A DNA stretch of 64,000 nucleotides from an uncultured Phycicoccus sp. (GCF_947495705.1 NZ_CANLZR010000012.1:39516-103515); one strand, 5' to 3'. Counted from the first letter of the stretch, positions 44,218-53,191 are shown. Notes: a model not told the origin generated them from the letters alone. Numbers and translations: made by a program.

Positions 44218-44685
44218 ATGACCCGTCCCACGGTCCGTGCCCTCCTCGCCGCGGTGGCTCTCGCGGCGCTCACGGCGTGCGGTGGCACGGACGGGCAGGA
44301 GGCGGCCGGCGGCGGCGGGACCTCGCCGTCACCCGGGGCGAGCCCCGGCACCGGGACGGTGGACCCGTCGCAGCGTTTCCCCGACGTCGAGACGGCCGAG
44401 CTCCGTCGCGAGACCGACGGCACGTTCACCCTCGAGGTGACGATCTCCTCGCCGTACGACACCCCCGAGCGCTACGCCGACGGCTGGCGGGTGCTCGACC
44501 CGGACGGCAACGAGCTGGGCCGGCACGACCTCGCGCACGACCATGCCGACGAGCAGCCGTTCACCCGCACCCAGAGCGGGCTCGTCATCCCCGACGGCGT
44601 CCCCGAGGTGCGGGTCGAGGGGCGCGACCTCGAGAACGGCTACGGCGGCACGACCGTCGTCGTCGCGGTCCCGCCGGAGGAGTGA
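44218..44685 (+). CDS. Putative lipoprotein of unknown function
   Basis: Protein of 155 residues. A lipoprotein signal peptide ends in the lipobox LTAC with Cys21 as the lipidation site. A Gly/Ser/Pro spacer (about 22-48) leads to a small beta-rich domain (TFTLEVTISSPYDTPERYAD; GWRVLDPDGNELGRHDLAHD; VRVEGRDLENGYGGTTVVVA). No family was recognised; the layout suggests an extracytoplasmic immunoglobulin-like or binding domain. It ends just before truA, whose ribosome binding site lies inside its last codons. Confidence 0.75.
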   Translation: MTRPTVRALLAAVALAALTACGGTDGQEAAGGGGTSPSPGASPGTGTVDPSQRFPDVETAELRRETDGTFTLEVTISSPYDTPERYADGWRVLDPDGNELGRHDLAHDHADEQPFTRTQSGLVIPDGVPEVRVEGRDLENGYGGTTVVVAVPPEE

Positions 44686-44687
44686 CG

Positions 44688-45518
44688 GTGCGCCTGCGGA
44701 TCGACCTCGCCTACGACGGCACCGACTTCTCGGGCTGGGCGGCGCAGCCGGGGCGGCGGACCGTCGAGGAGACGCTCGCCGGCGCCCTCACCACCGTGCT
44801 GCGGGCCCGGGAGCCGGTCCGCCTCACCGTCGCCGGACGCACCGACGCCGGGGTGCACGCCCGCGGCCAGGTGGCGCACGCCGACGTGGAGGCCGAGGAC
44901 TTCGACCGGCTCGTGGGCCGGTCCGAGCGGACCCCGGACGTGGCCGCGGTGGCCCGCCTCCGGGGGGTGCTGCCACCGGACCTCGTCGTGCGGCGGGTCA
45001 GTGTGGCCCCTGCCGGGTTCGACGCCCGGTTCTCCGCCCTGCGCCGCCGCTACCTCTACCGGGTCGTCGACGACCCGGGGGGCGCCGACCCGCTCCGCCG
45101 GCACGACACCGTCGCGGTCCGTGACGTCCTCGACGTCACGGCGATGGACACGGCCGCGCGGGCGCTCGTGGGGCTCCACGACTTCGCGGCCTTCTGCAAG
45201 CGGCGCGAGGGCGCCAGTACGGTGCGGACGCTGCTCGAGTACTCGTGGCGACGCACCGACGAGGGGGTCCTCGAGGGCACCGTCGTCGCCGACGCCTTCT
45301 GCCACAGCATGGTGCGCGCCCTCGTCGGCGCCGTCCTGCCGGTCGGGCAGGGCCGGGCCGAGGTGGGGTTCCCGGCCGAGGTGCTCGCCGCCGGGGTGCG
45401 CGACGCGCGGGTCAAGGTCATGCCGGCGCACGGGCTGAGCCTGGAGCAGGTCGTCTACCCCGCGGACGCCGACCTGGCCGCGCGCGCCGCCGAGGCCCGG
45501 GCCGTCCGCACCCTCTGA
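44688..45518 (+). CDS. truA: tRNA pseudouridine(38-40) synthase TruA
   Basis: Protein of 276 residues that isomerises uridines 38-40 in the tRNA anticodon arm. The catalytic aspartate is D53 in GRTDAGVHARGQVAH. Further signatures are DARFSALRRRYLYRV and DAFCHSMVRALVGAVL. The GTG at 44688 is preferred over GTG 44682 because GGAGGAG is then about 7 bases upstream. truA commonly follows rplQ; here the lipoprotein gene is inserted. Confidence 0.95.
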   Translation: MRLRIDLAYDGTDFSGWAAQPGRRTVEETLAGALTTVLRAREPVRLTVAGRTDAGVHARGQVAHADVEAEDFDRLVGRSERTPDVAAVARLRGVLPPDLVVRRVSVAPAGFDARFSALRRRYLYRVVDDPGGADPLRRHDTVAVRDVLDVTAMDTAARALVGLHDFAAFCKRREGASTVRTLLEYSWRRTDEGVLEGTVVADAFCHSMVRALVGAVLPVGQGRAEVGFPAEVLAAGVRDARVKVMPAHGLSLEQVVYPADADLAARAAEARAVRTL

Positions 45519-45569
45519 CCGCAGAAATCCGGTGGGCTCGACCCGCGCGTCCGTGGATGATGGTGTCCC

Positions 45570-47264
45570 GTGGGACATCTCGACGTCGGTGCCGTGGGCT
45601 TCACCCTCCCGGACGGGAGGCCGTTGCTGCGCGAGGTCACGTTCCGCGTGGGCGACGGCGCCAAGGTGGCGCTCATCGGGCCCAACGGCACCGGGAAGAC
45701 GACGCTGCTGCGGATCCTCGCCGGCGACCTCACCGGTCACGACGGAGCGGTGACGCGCAGCGGGGGCCTCGGCGTGATGCGCCAGTTCATCGGCAAGGTC
45801 CGCGACGGCTCCACCGTCCGCGACCTCCTGGTGTCGGTCGCGCCGGACCCGGTGCGGCTCGCGGCCGAGGCCGTCGACCGCACCGAGCTCGCCATGATGG
45901 AGCGGGAGTCCGAGCAGGACCAGCTCGACTACGCCCAGGCGCTCGCCGACTGGGGTGACGTCGGCGGGTACGAGTGGGAGACCCTCTGGGACGTCTGCAC
46001 GGTGGCTGCGCTGGGGATGCCCTTCGAGCGGGCGCAGTGGCGCGCGGTGACGACGCTCTCGGGTGGGGAGCAGAAGCGGCTCGTCCTCGAGGCCCTGCTG
46101 CGCGGCCCCGACGAGGTCCTGCTGCTCGACGAGCCCGACAACTACCTCGACGTCCCCGCCAAGCGCTGGCTCGAGGAGCGGCTCGTCGAGTCGCCGAAGA
46201 CCGTCCTGTTCGTCAGCCACGACCGCGAGCTGCTCGACCGGGTGGCCACGCGGATCGCGACCCTGGAGCCCGGCAGCGGCGGCAACACCGTCTGGGTCCA
46301 CCCGGGCCGCTTCCGCACCTACGAGCAGGCCCGCGAGGACCGCAACGCCCGGCTCGACGAGCTGCGCCGCCGGTGGGACGAGGAGCACGCGAAGCTCAAG
46401 GCCCTCGTCGTTATGTACCGCCAGAAGGCGGCGTACAACTCCGACATGGCGGCGCGTCTGCAGGCCGCCGAGACCCGGCTGCGGCGGTTCGAGGAGGCCG
46501 GCCCGCCCGAGGCGGTCCCGCTGCGGCAGAAGGTGCAGATGCGGCTGCGCGGGGGCCGCACCGCCAAGCGGGCGGTCGTCGCGACCGGCCTGGAGCTGCG
46601 GGTGGACGGCCAGCGGCTCGTCGCCCCGTTCGACGACGAGATCTGGTTCGGGGAACGGCTCGGGGTGCTCGGCAGCAACGGGTCCGGCAAGTCGCACTTC
46701 CTCCGTCTGCTGGCCGCGGGCGGCAGCGACCCCGAGCGCGAGCACGAGCCGGTGGGCGACATCCGTCCCCAACCCGTCGAGCACGGCGGTCGCGTGGTGC
46801 TGGGGTCGCGGGTCCGGCCGGGCTGGTTCGCCCAGACCCACGACCATGCGGCGCTGCACGGCCGGACGCTGCTCGAGATCCTGCACCGCGGGGACGAGCA
46901 CCGCGCCGGGATGCCGCGCGACCTCGCCGCCCGCGCGCTGGACCGGTACGGGCTGGCACGCGCCTCCGAGCAGACCTTCGACTCCCTCTCGGGCGGTCAG
47001 CAGGCGAGGCTCCAGATCCTCCTGCTCGAGCTGTCCGGGGCGACGCTGCTGCTGCTCGACGAGCCGACCGACAACCTCGACCTGCACTCGGCCGAGGCGC
47101 TCGAGGACGCCCTCGCGGCCTTCGAGGGGACGGTCGTCGCGGTGACCCACGACCGGTGGTTCGCCCGCGGCCTGGACCGGTTCCTCGTCTTTCGGCAGGA
47201 CGGCACCGTCGTGAGCAGCGACGAGCCGGTGTGGGACGAGGGCAGGGTCGTCCGGCCGCGCTGA
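45570..47264 (+). CDS. ABC-F family ATP-binding protein
   Basis: Protein of 564 residues with two ABC ATPase domains and no membrane segments. Domain 1 has Walker A GPNGTGKT (37-44), signature LSGGEQKR and Walker B LLLDEPDNYLD. Domain 2 has GSNGSGKS, LSGGQQARLQ and LLLDEPTDNLD. The coiled linker between them is Arg/Glu-rich (NARLDELRRRWDEEHAKLK). ABC-F proteins act on the ribosome, either as translation factors or as antibiotic protection factors. The DEPDNYLD variant of the first Walker B does not match the common DEPTNHLD, and no resistance class can be assigned. Confidence 0.88.
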   Translation: MGHLDVGAVGFTLPDGRPLLREVTFRVGDGAKVALIGPNGTGKTTLLRILAGDLTGHDGAVTRSGGLGVMRQFIGKVRDGSTVRDLLVSVAPDPVRLAAEAVDRTELAMMERESEQDQLDYAQALADWGDVGGYEWETLWDVCTVAALGMPFERAQWRAVTTLSGGEQKRLVLEALLRGPDEVLLLDEPDNYLDVPAKRWLEERLVESPKTVLFVSHDRELLDRVATRIATLEPGSGGNTVWVHPGRFRTYEQAREDRNARLDELRRRWDEEHAKLKALVVMYRQKAAYNSDMAARLQAAETRLRRFEEAGPPEAVPLRQKVQMRLRGGRTAKRAVVATGLELRVDGQRLVAPFDDEIWFGERLGVLGSNGSGKSHFLRLLAAGGSDPEREHEPVGDIRPQPVEHGGRVVLGSRVRPGWFAQTHDHAALHGRTLLEILHRGDEHRAGMPRDLAARALDRYGLARASEQTFDSLSGGQQARLQILLLELSGATLLLLDEPTDNLDLHSAEALEDALAAFEGTVVAVTHDRWFARGLDRFLVFRQDGTVVSSDEPVWDEGRVVRPR

Positions 47265-47291
47265 GTCGCCGGAACTTCCTCGCAGCTGGGG

Positions 47292-47331
47292 TCGCCATCG
47301 GCGCGCCGGAGGACTAGCGTCTCGCCATCGG
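47292..47331 (+). promoter_or_regulatory. Direct repeat flanking a possible -10 upstream of the amylase
   Basis: TCGCCATCGG occurs at 47292-47301 and again at 47322-47331, exactly 30 bp apart (about three helical turns). TAGCGT (47315-47320), a possible -10, lies between. It may be a regulator binding site for the amylase gene; this is inferred from spacing only. Confidence 0.35.
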
Positions 47332-47379
47332 TAGAGGTCGCCGGCCCGTGCGGCCGTGCGGTGAACACGAGGAGCATCG

Positions 47380-50300
47380 ATGCCCGGTCTGCGTCGCCTG
47401 TCCGCCATCGCCCTGGGGGTCGTGCTCGCCGCCGTCCCCGCGCTGGCCACCACCGTCCCGGCGGCAGCGGCGGCCGAGTCCGTCGCGCTCGTCGGTGACC
47501 TGCAGACCGAGGTCGGCTGCCCGTCCGACTGGGACCCCGGATGCGAGGCGTCCGAGCTGGCGCGGGAGGGCGGCACCGACCGCTGGAGCGCGACGTTCGC
47601 GCTGCCCGCCGGGACGTGGCAGTTCAAGGTGGCCCTGAACGACGGCTGGGCCGAGAACTACGGCGCGGGCGGCCAGCTGGACGGGGCCAACATCACGGTG
47701 GTGCTCGCCGGTGACGCCCGGCTCGAGTTCGCCTACGACGACGCCACGCACGAGGTGACGTACACCCCGGTCGACCTCGCGGGCGGGACGAGCGGAGCGG
47801 ACCGCGCGCTGGCGCAGGACTCGCTGCGTGAGGCGCTGACCCGGGAGCGCTTCTACTTCGTCATGGCCGACCGGTTCGCGAACGGCTCGACCGCCAACGA
47901 CCGTGGTGGCCTCACCGGCGGGCGGCTCACCACGGGGTTCGACCCCACCGACAAGGCGTTCTACCACGGCGGCGACCTCAAGGGCCTGACGTCAAAGCTC
48001 GACTACATCAAGGGCCTGGGCACGACCGCGATCTGGCTCACCCCGAGCTTCACGAACAAGCCGGTCCAGGGCGGGCCGGGGCAGGAGAGCGCCGGGTACC
48101 ACGGCTACTGGATCACCGACTTCACCCGCATCGACCCGCACCTCGGCACGAACGCCGACATGAAGGCCCTCATCGCCGCGGCCCACCGCAAGGGGATGAA
48201 GGTCTTCTTCGACATCATCACCAACCACACCGCCGACGTCATCGACTACGAGGAGGGGCAGTACACGTACCGCTCGAAGAAGTCCTACCCGTACGAGACC
48301 GCCGACGGCGAGGTCTTCGACGACCGTGACTACGTCAACCAGGCGTTCCCCGCGATGGACCCCGCCACGTCCTTCCCGTACACCCCGTTCCTGCGCCCGG
48401 GCGACGAGGACGCCAAGACCCCGGCGTGGCTCAACGACCCGCTGATGTACCACAACCGCGGCGACTCCACCTTCGCCGGTGAGTCCTCGACCTACGGCGA
48501 CTTCATCGGCCTGGACGACCTGTTCACCGAGCGTCCCGAGGTCGTCGAGGGGATGGGTGACATCTACAAGACCTGGGTCGACTTCGGGATCGACGGTTTC
48601 CGGATCGACACGGTCAAGCACGTCAACCTCGAGTTCTGGCAGAAGTTCGTGCCCGACATCCTCGGCGAGGCCGAGCGGGTCGGCAACGACGACTTCTTCG
48701 CCTTCGGGGAGGTCTTCGACGGCAACCCGCAGGTGATGTCGGAGTACACGACCGCCGGGAAGCTGCAGGCGACGCTCGACTTCGGCTTCCAGCAGCAGGG
48801 CGTCGACTTCGCCAAGGGCAACCCCGCGACCGTGCTGGCCGAGTTCTTCGCCAAGGACGACTGGTACACCGACGCCGACAGCAACGCCTACCAGCTGCCG
48901 ACCTTCCTCGGGAACCACGACATGGGCCGCGTGGCCATGTTCCTGAAGGACGCCTCGGCCGACGAGGCCGAGCACCTGAAGCGCGTCAAGCTGGCGGACA
49001 CCCTGATGTTCACCACCCGCGGCAACCCCGTGACGTACTACGGCGACGAGCAGGGGTTCATCGGCACCGGCGGCGACCAGCTCGCCCGCGAGGACATGTT
49101 CGCCAGCCAGGTCGACATCTACAACAGCGAGGACGTCCTCGCCGGCCCCGAGGGGTCACGCGACCGGTTCGACCCGAGCCACCCGCTGTACCGGCACATC
49201 GCCGAGCTCTCGGCGATGCGGGCCAAGCACCCGGCGCTCGCCGACGGCGCCCAGGTGCAGCGCTACGCCGCCGACGACGCGGGCATCTTCGCCGTATCCC
49301 GGGTCGACGCCAAGAAGAAGTCCGAGTACCTCGTCGTCGCCAACAACGGCACGACCACGGCGTCCGCGTCCTTCGACACCTGGACGACGCGGGGTCGCTT
49401 CGTCCCCGTCCTGGGCGCGACGAAGCCCCTGCGGACCGCGAAGGACGGGCAGGTCACGGTGACCGTGCCGCCGCTCTCGGTGGCCGTCTACCGGGCCAGC
49501 GCCCCCATGGAGACCAAGGTTGCGGCGCCGACGGTGACGACGGTGGTCCCCGAGGACGGGGTCCACGGCCGGGCCGAGATCTCGGCCGAGGTCGAGTCGG
49601 GGACCTTCGCCCAGACCACGTTCCTCTACCGCCCCGTGGGCACGCAGACGTGGCAGACCATCGGCACCGACGACAACGCTCCCTTCCGGGTGTTCCACGA
49701 CGTCTCGGGCATCCCGGTGGGGACGCCGCTGGAGTACCGCGCGGTCGTCGAGGACGTCGGCGGCCGGGTCGCCGCCGACGGGGACTGGGCTGCGGTCGTC
49801 GTGCCGGCACCACCGGCGACCGAGGCCGAGATCGGCGACCCCCCGGCGACGCAGCCGACCACGGTGGCCGTGGCGGGCACGCACAACTCCGAGATGGGGT
49901 GCGCCGCGGACTGGATGCCGGACTGCGACCAGGCCCAGCTGGCGCTGGACCCCAAGGACCAGATCTGGAAGAAGGCCTTCACGCTGCCCGCCGGTCCGTA
50001 CGCCTACAAGGCGGCCCTGGATCGGGCCTGGACCGAGAACTACGGCGAGAAGGGCGTGCGTGACGGCGCGAACATCTCGTACGAGACCGACGGCACCGTG
50101 ACCTTCTACTACGACCACGCCACCCACTGGGCGACGTCCGACGAGGAGACCACGATCGTCACCGCGGCGGGCTCCTTCCAGTCCGAGCTCGGGTGCCCCG
50201 GTGACTGGCAGCCCGACTGCATGCGGCCCTGGCTGCAGGACAAGGACGGCGACGGGGTGTTCGCCTGGGCGACGACGAAGATCCCGGCCGGCGACTACGA

Positions 50301-50466
50301 GTTCAAGGTCGCGCACGGGCTGTCGTGGGACGAGAACTACGGGGCCGGCGGCGCCCCGAACGGCGCCAACATCACGGTGACGGTCCCCGCGGACGGCGCG
50401 AAGACCACCTTCGTGTACGACTCGGCCACGCACGTCACGACGGTCACGAGCGTCGCGGGCGGCTGA
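47380..50466 (+). CDS. Secreted multimodular alpha-amylase/pullulanase-like GH13 enzyme
   Basis: Protein of 1028 residues. A Sec signal peptide (about 1-32) is followed by an X25-type module (about 35-126). A GH13 catalytic region follows (about 155-705) with nucleophile D410 (GIDGFRIDTVKH), acid/base E444 (FAFGEVFDG) and D514 (FLGNHDMGR). An immunoglobulin-like segment spans about 710-800. Two further X25-type modules lie at about 825-918 and 928-1024. The three X25 modules share GC..DW.P.C and W.ENYG..G..[DN]GANI. It should degrade starch-like alpha-glucans outside the cell. ACGAGGAG precedes the ATG. It converges on the DUF2993 gene with a 19-base gap. Confidence 0.92.
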   Translation: MPGLRRLSAIALGVVLAAVPALATTVPAAAAAESVALVGDLQTEVGCPSDWDPGCEASELAREGGTDRWSATFALPAGTWQFKVALNDGWAENYGAGGQLDGANITVVLAGDARLEFAYDDATHEVTYTPVDLAGGTSGADRALAQDSLREALTRERFYFVMADRFANGSTANDRGGLTGGRLTTGFDPTDKAFYHGGDLKGLTSKLDYIKGLGTTAIWLTPSFTNKPVQGGPGQESAGYHGYWITDFTRIDPHLGTNADMKALIAAAHRKGMKVFFDIITNHTADVIDYEEGQYTYRSKKSYPYETADGEVFDDRDYVNQAFPAMDPATSFPYTPFLRPGDEDAKTPAWLNDPLMYHNRGDSTFAGESSTYGDFIGLDDLFTERPEVVEGMGDIYKTWVDFGIDGFRIDTVKHVNLEFWQKFVPDILGEAERVGNDDFFAFGEVFDGNPQVMSEYTTAGKLQATLDFGFQQQGVDFAKGNPATVLAEFFAKDDWYTDADSNAYQLPTFLGNHDMGRVAMFLKDASADEAEHLKRVKLADTLMFTTRGNPVTYYGDEQGFIGTGGDQLAREDMFASQVDIYNSEDVLAGPEGSRDRFDPSHPLYRHIAELSAMRAKHPALADGAQVQRYAADDAGIFAVSRVDAKKKSEYLVVANNGTTTASASFDTWTTRGRFVPVLGATKPLRTAKDGQVTVTVPPLSVAVYRASAPMETKVAAPTVTTVVPEDGVHGRAEISAEVESGTFAQTTFLYRPVGTQTWQTIGTDDNAPFRVFHDVSGIPVGTPLEYRAVVEDVGGRVAADGDWAAVVVPAPPATEAEIGDPPATQPTTVAVAGTHNSEMGCAADWMPDCDQAQLALDPKDQIWKKAFTLPAGPYAYKAALDRAWTENYGEKGVRDGANISYETDGTVTFYYDHATHWATSDEETTIVTAAGSFQSELGCPGDWQPDCMRPWLQDKDGDGVFAWATTKIPAGDYEFKVAHGLSWDENYGAGGAPNGANITVTVPADGAKTTFVYDSATHVTTVTSVAGG

Positions 50467-50485
50467 CCCGAGCCGCGGTGGGCCG

Positions 50486-51148
50486 TCAGCGGCCGATCGT
50501 GACGTCGGCGCCGTCGAGCCGTACCCCGAAGCCCGCGGCGTCGACGTCGACCTCGCGCAGGGTCAGCCCGTCCGGCATCCCGGGCACGTCCTGGCGGATC
50601 GTCACGAGCGCGCGGGCTGCCGCGCTGACGGCGGCGTCGAGGAAGGAGGGGCCGCCGAGCTCGACGGTCTCCGGCTCGATGAGCAGCTGGCCCCGGTCGG
50701 CGCGCACGGTGCCGGTCGCCCGGACCGTGACGTCGCGGCCGAGCAAGGTGGCGGTGCGCTCGACGCCGGCACGGCCGCCGCTCACCGCGTAGAGCCGCAC
50801 CCCGTCGCCCACCTGTGCCGCGACAGTGTCGAAGGGCAGGGTGGCCTCGACCGCGAGCCGCCGCGCCCGCAGGCCGTCCGGGCCGAACCGCACGCCCTCA
50901 CCGTCGGCCGTGACGTCGACGAGCCCGCCGTCGGCCGAGACGACGTCCTCGCTGCTCAGCCTGACCCGGCCGAGCCAGGTCTCGTCGGCGGCCAGGTCGT
51001 CCGGCGCCTCGACCCGGACCCCGGACGGTGCGGGGGAGGGGGGTGTCCCCGCCGGGGCCACGCCGGACCCGACGGACGCCACGAGCAGGGCGGCGCCGAT
51101 CGCGACGACGAGCACCGTCGTGGCCACACCGAGGAGGAACTGCTTCAT
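50486..51148 (-). CDS. DUF2993 (LmeA-like) membrane-anchored protein
   Basis: Protein of 220 residues. An N-terminal signal or anchor (about 1-28, FLLGVATTVLVVAIGAALLV) is followed by a Pro/Ser linker and a beta-rich domain with repeated amphipathic strands (VRLSSEDVVSADGGLVDVTA; MPDGLTLREVDVDAAGFGVR). This is the DUF2993/LmeA pattern; LmeA of mycobacteria binds phospholipids and supports mannan maturation. A related envelope role here is inference. It lies on the reverse strand downstream of the MFS gene. Confidence 0.78.
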   Translation of the reverse strand: MKQFLLGVATTVLVVAIGAALLVASVGSGVAPAGTPPSPAPSGVRVEAPDDLAADETWLGRVRLSSEDVVSADGGLVDVTADGEGVRFGPDGLRARRLAVEATLPFDTVAAQVGDGVRLYAVSGGRAGVERTATLLGRDVTVRATGTVRADRGQLLIEPETVELGGPSFLDAAVSAAARALVTIRQDVPGMPDGLTLREVDVDAAGFGVRLDGADVTIGR

Positions 51149-51183
51149 CGCGTCAGCCTGCCACGGGGCGGACCCTCGGGAGG

Positions 51184-52470
51184 TCAGGCCGCGACGACGG
51201 TGTGCGCCTCGGCGGCGGGGATGCTGCGCTCCTGCCGCCGGGCGGGCCAGTACAGCAGGGCCCCGACGACGCTGAAGGCTCCGGCGACGACGATGCCGGT
51301 CGCCGTGCTCGTGGCCTGGGCGAGCGGGCCGAGGACGAGCAGCCCCAGGCTGTAGCAGCCCCCGGCGACCATCGAGTTCATCGACAGCACCGTCGTCCGG
51401 TTCCGGGCCTCGGCCTGGCGGTGCAGCAGGGTGCTGTGGACCGGTCCGGCGGTGCCGTGCACGGTGTAGACGACGAAGAACGCGGTGATGAGACCCACCG
51501 GACCGGTCATGAGCCCCATGACGACGATGAACGCGCCCTGGGCGGCTCGGGAGAGGGCCGCGGCCCACGCGACGCCGACCCGTCGGGCGAGGAGGACCAC
51601 GAGCGAGGACCCGACGGCGAACAGGCCCCAGGCGGCCGCCGACACCGGCCCCATGAGCGCTCCCGCCCGGGCCTCGCCCCCGACGAGCTCGGACAGCCGG
51701 AGCGGCAGGAAGGTCTCGAAGCCGATCATCCCGACGCTCCAGAAGACCTCGACGCCGACGAGCGCGAGGAGGACCCGGTTGGCGCCGAGCAGCCGCAGGC
51801 CGTCACGGACGACGAGCGGCGCCTGCCGGGCGGACGCGGCGGCGCGGTGCAGGCCGCGGGAGTCGACATGGCTCATGGGCTCGCGCAGCAGGACGGCGGT
51901 CGCGACGAGGTGCCCGACGATGAAGCCGATGGACAGCCAGTACGGCACCTCGAGCGGCTCGAGGAACGGGACGGGGTCCCACGCGATGAGGCCCCCCGAC
52001 AGGACGGCGCCCGCCGCGATCGCGACGCCCAGGACCGTCCCGGCCCGGGCCAGGCCCTCCTCGACCCGGACGTCGGGGTCGTCCGCGAGGGCGGTGTCGA
52101 CGTACCAGGCCTCGAGCGGCCCGGAGTCCAGGGCGCGGTAGACCCCCTGGAGCAGGAGCGCGACGACGAAGGCGGCGAAGGTCTGGGCGAGCACGAACAG
52201 CAGCGATGAGACGAGAGCGACGACGGCGGCCGCGAGCAGCACGGGGCGACGGCCGAGGGCGTCGGCGACCCCGCCGGTCGGCAGCTCGAGGCCGAGGACG
52301 ACGAAGCCCTGCATCGAGATGACGACGGCGAGCTGGGTCAGGGACAGCCCGCGCTCGAGCGGGATGAGGGTGACGACCCCGATGACGAGGCCGACCGGGA
52401 ACCACCGGGTGAAGCTGAGGAGCAGCAGGACGCGCCGGGCCTGCCGGGCGCTCAGCGGTGCGGCGGTCAT
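51184..52470 (-). CDS. Major facilitator superfamily transporter
   Basis: Protein of 428 residues with about twelve hydrophobic segments. The inter-helix motif A appears as GGVADALGRRPVLLAA after the second segment. The start overlaps the stop of the upstream regulator by 4 bases (ATGA). The regulator pairing suggests an inducible exporter of a toxic or signalling compound, but the substrate cannot be predicted. Confidence 0.88.
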   Translation of the reverse strand: MTAAPLSARQARRVLLLLSFTRWFPVGLVIGVVTLIPLERGLSLTQLAVVISMQGFVVLGLELPTGGVADALGRRPVLLAAAVVALVSSLLFVLAQTFAAFVVALLLQGVYRALDSGPLEAWYVDTALADDPDVRVEEGLARAGTVLGVAIAAGAVLSGGLIAWDPVPFLEPLEVPYWLSIGFIVGHLVATAVLLREPMSHVDSRGLHRAAASARQAPLVVRDGLRLLGANRVLLALVGVEVFWSVGMIGFETFLPLRLSELVGGEARAGALMGPVSAAAWGLFAVGSSLVVLLARRVGVAWAAALSRAAQGAFIVVMGLMTGPVGLITAFFVVYTVHGTAGPVHSTLLHRQAEARNRTTVLSMNSMVAGGCYSLGLLVLGPLAQATSTATGIVVAGAFSVVGALLYWPARRQERSIPAAEAHTVVAA

Positions 52471-53084
52471 CGCCCGGCCCCGGGCACGCGGTCGAGGTCG
52501 ACCGGGAAGTCGAGGTGGTAGACGGCGAGCCGGCGGGCAGCCGGGTTGCCCTGCCCGACCCGTCGGTACCGGGCGATGACCTCGAGGATCTCCTCGCTCA
52601 TCGCCTCGGCCTGCTCCGGGGTGACGATGACGAACGAGTCGCTCATGCCGCAGGCGTCCCGCCACTCGGCCGGCCACGCGTGCTCGACGTCGAGCCAGCG
52701 CTCGAACTGCTCGCCGAGGTGCCGGATGTAGTCGCGGGTCAGCCAGCCGAGCGCGGTCTCGGCGTCCTCGTCACCGGCGAAGTCGCTCGGCTCGTACTGG
52801 TGGCTGTCGGTGGAGGCACGCCACAGGCGGCGCTTCCCGTCGCCCTCCCCGGTGTCGGTGACGAGCCCCACGGCCTCCAGCCGGCGCAGGTGGTACGACG
52901 TCGCGCCCGAGTTCGTGCCGAGGTCGGCGGCCAGGGCCGTCGCGGTCGAGGGACCGCCGACCCGCAGGCGGCCGAGGAGCCGGGAGCGCAGCGGATGGGC
53001 GAGCACCTTGAGAGCGGCGGCGTCGAGGCGGACGCCGGTGAAGTCCGGGGTCGGGGCGTCGGAGGGGGAGCTCGAGGTGGTCAC
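52467..53084 (-). CDS. ArsR-type helix-turn-helix transcriptional regulator
   Basis: Protein of 205 residues. A winged helix lies at about residues 21-90 ([40 protein letters not shown]). An effector/dimerisation region follows, including [20 protein letters not shown]. The GTG at 53084 is chosen over an upstream ATG at 53120. Those 12 extra codons would lie within a phased TGCACA operator array, and a promoter TTGTGC-18-TATTGT ends 6 bases before the GTG, implying a leaderless message. It is co-transcribed with the MFS gene and probably controls both. Confidence 0.85.
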   Translation of the reverse strand: MTTSSSPSDAPTPDFTGVRLDAAALKVLAHPLRSRLLGRLRVGGPSTATALAADLGTNSGATSYHLRRLEAVGLVTDTGEGDGKRRLWRASTDSHQYEPSDFAGDEDAETALGWLTRDYIRHLGEQFERWLDVEHAWPAEWRDACGMSDSFVIVTPEQAEAMSEEILEVIARYRRVGQGNPAARRLAVYHLDFPVDLDRVPGAGR

Positions 53085-53087
53085 GCG

Positions 53088-53145
53088 TGCACAATACCTG
53101 TGCACACTTCCCATGCACAAGAGGTGTGCACAGAAGTTGTGCAGG
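53088..53145. promoter_or_regulatory. Phased operator array, TGCACA every 13 bp
   Basis: TGCACA occurs at 53088, 53101, 53114 and 53127, each exactly 13 bp apart, with a partial TGCA at 53140. Read as inverted repeats, TGCACA-N5-TGTGCA is perfect at 53088-53104, 53114-53130 and 53127-53143, and imperfect at 53101. The array spans the regulator promoter and stops about 46 bp before the rplM -35. Confidence 0.85.
53091..53120 (-). promoter_or_regulatory. Leaderless promoter of the regulator-MFS operon
   Basis: On the reverse strand, TTGTGC (53120-53115), an 18-bp spacer and TATTGT (53096-53091). The GTG start at 53084 comes 6 bases later, so transcription should begin at or next to the start codon. 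Both hexamers lie inside the TGCACA repeat array, as expected for autorepression. Confidence 0.7.
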
Positions 53146-53191
53146 AGAAAGGTGCAGGTCAGCGTGGGTCCGACGGGGGTGCGCCGACGAT

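Noticed and set aside
50462..50490. GCTGAC ... GTCAGC inverted repeat containing both convergent stop codons as a terminator
   Set aside because: Only six base pairs with a 17-base loop; too weak to call, though it lies between convergent genes.
53085..53120. Upstream ATG at 53120 as start of the ArsR-type regulator
   Set aside because: The extra twelve codons lie within the operator repeats and upstream of the predicted transcription start; they show no similarity to the family N-terminus.
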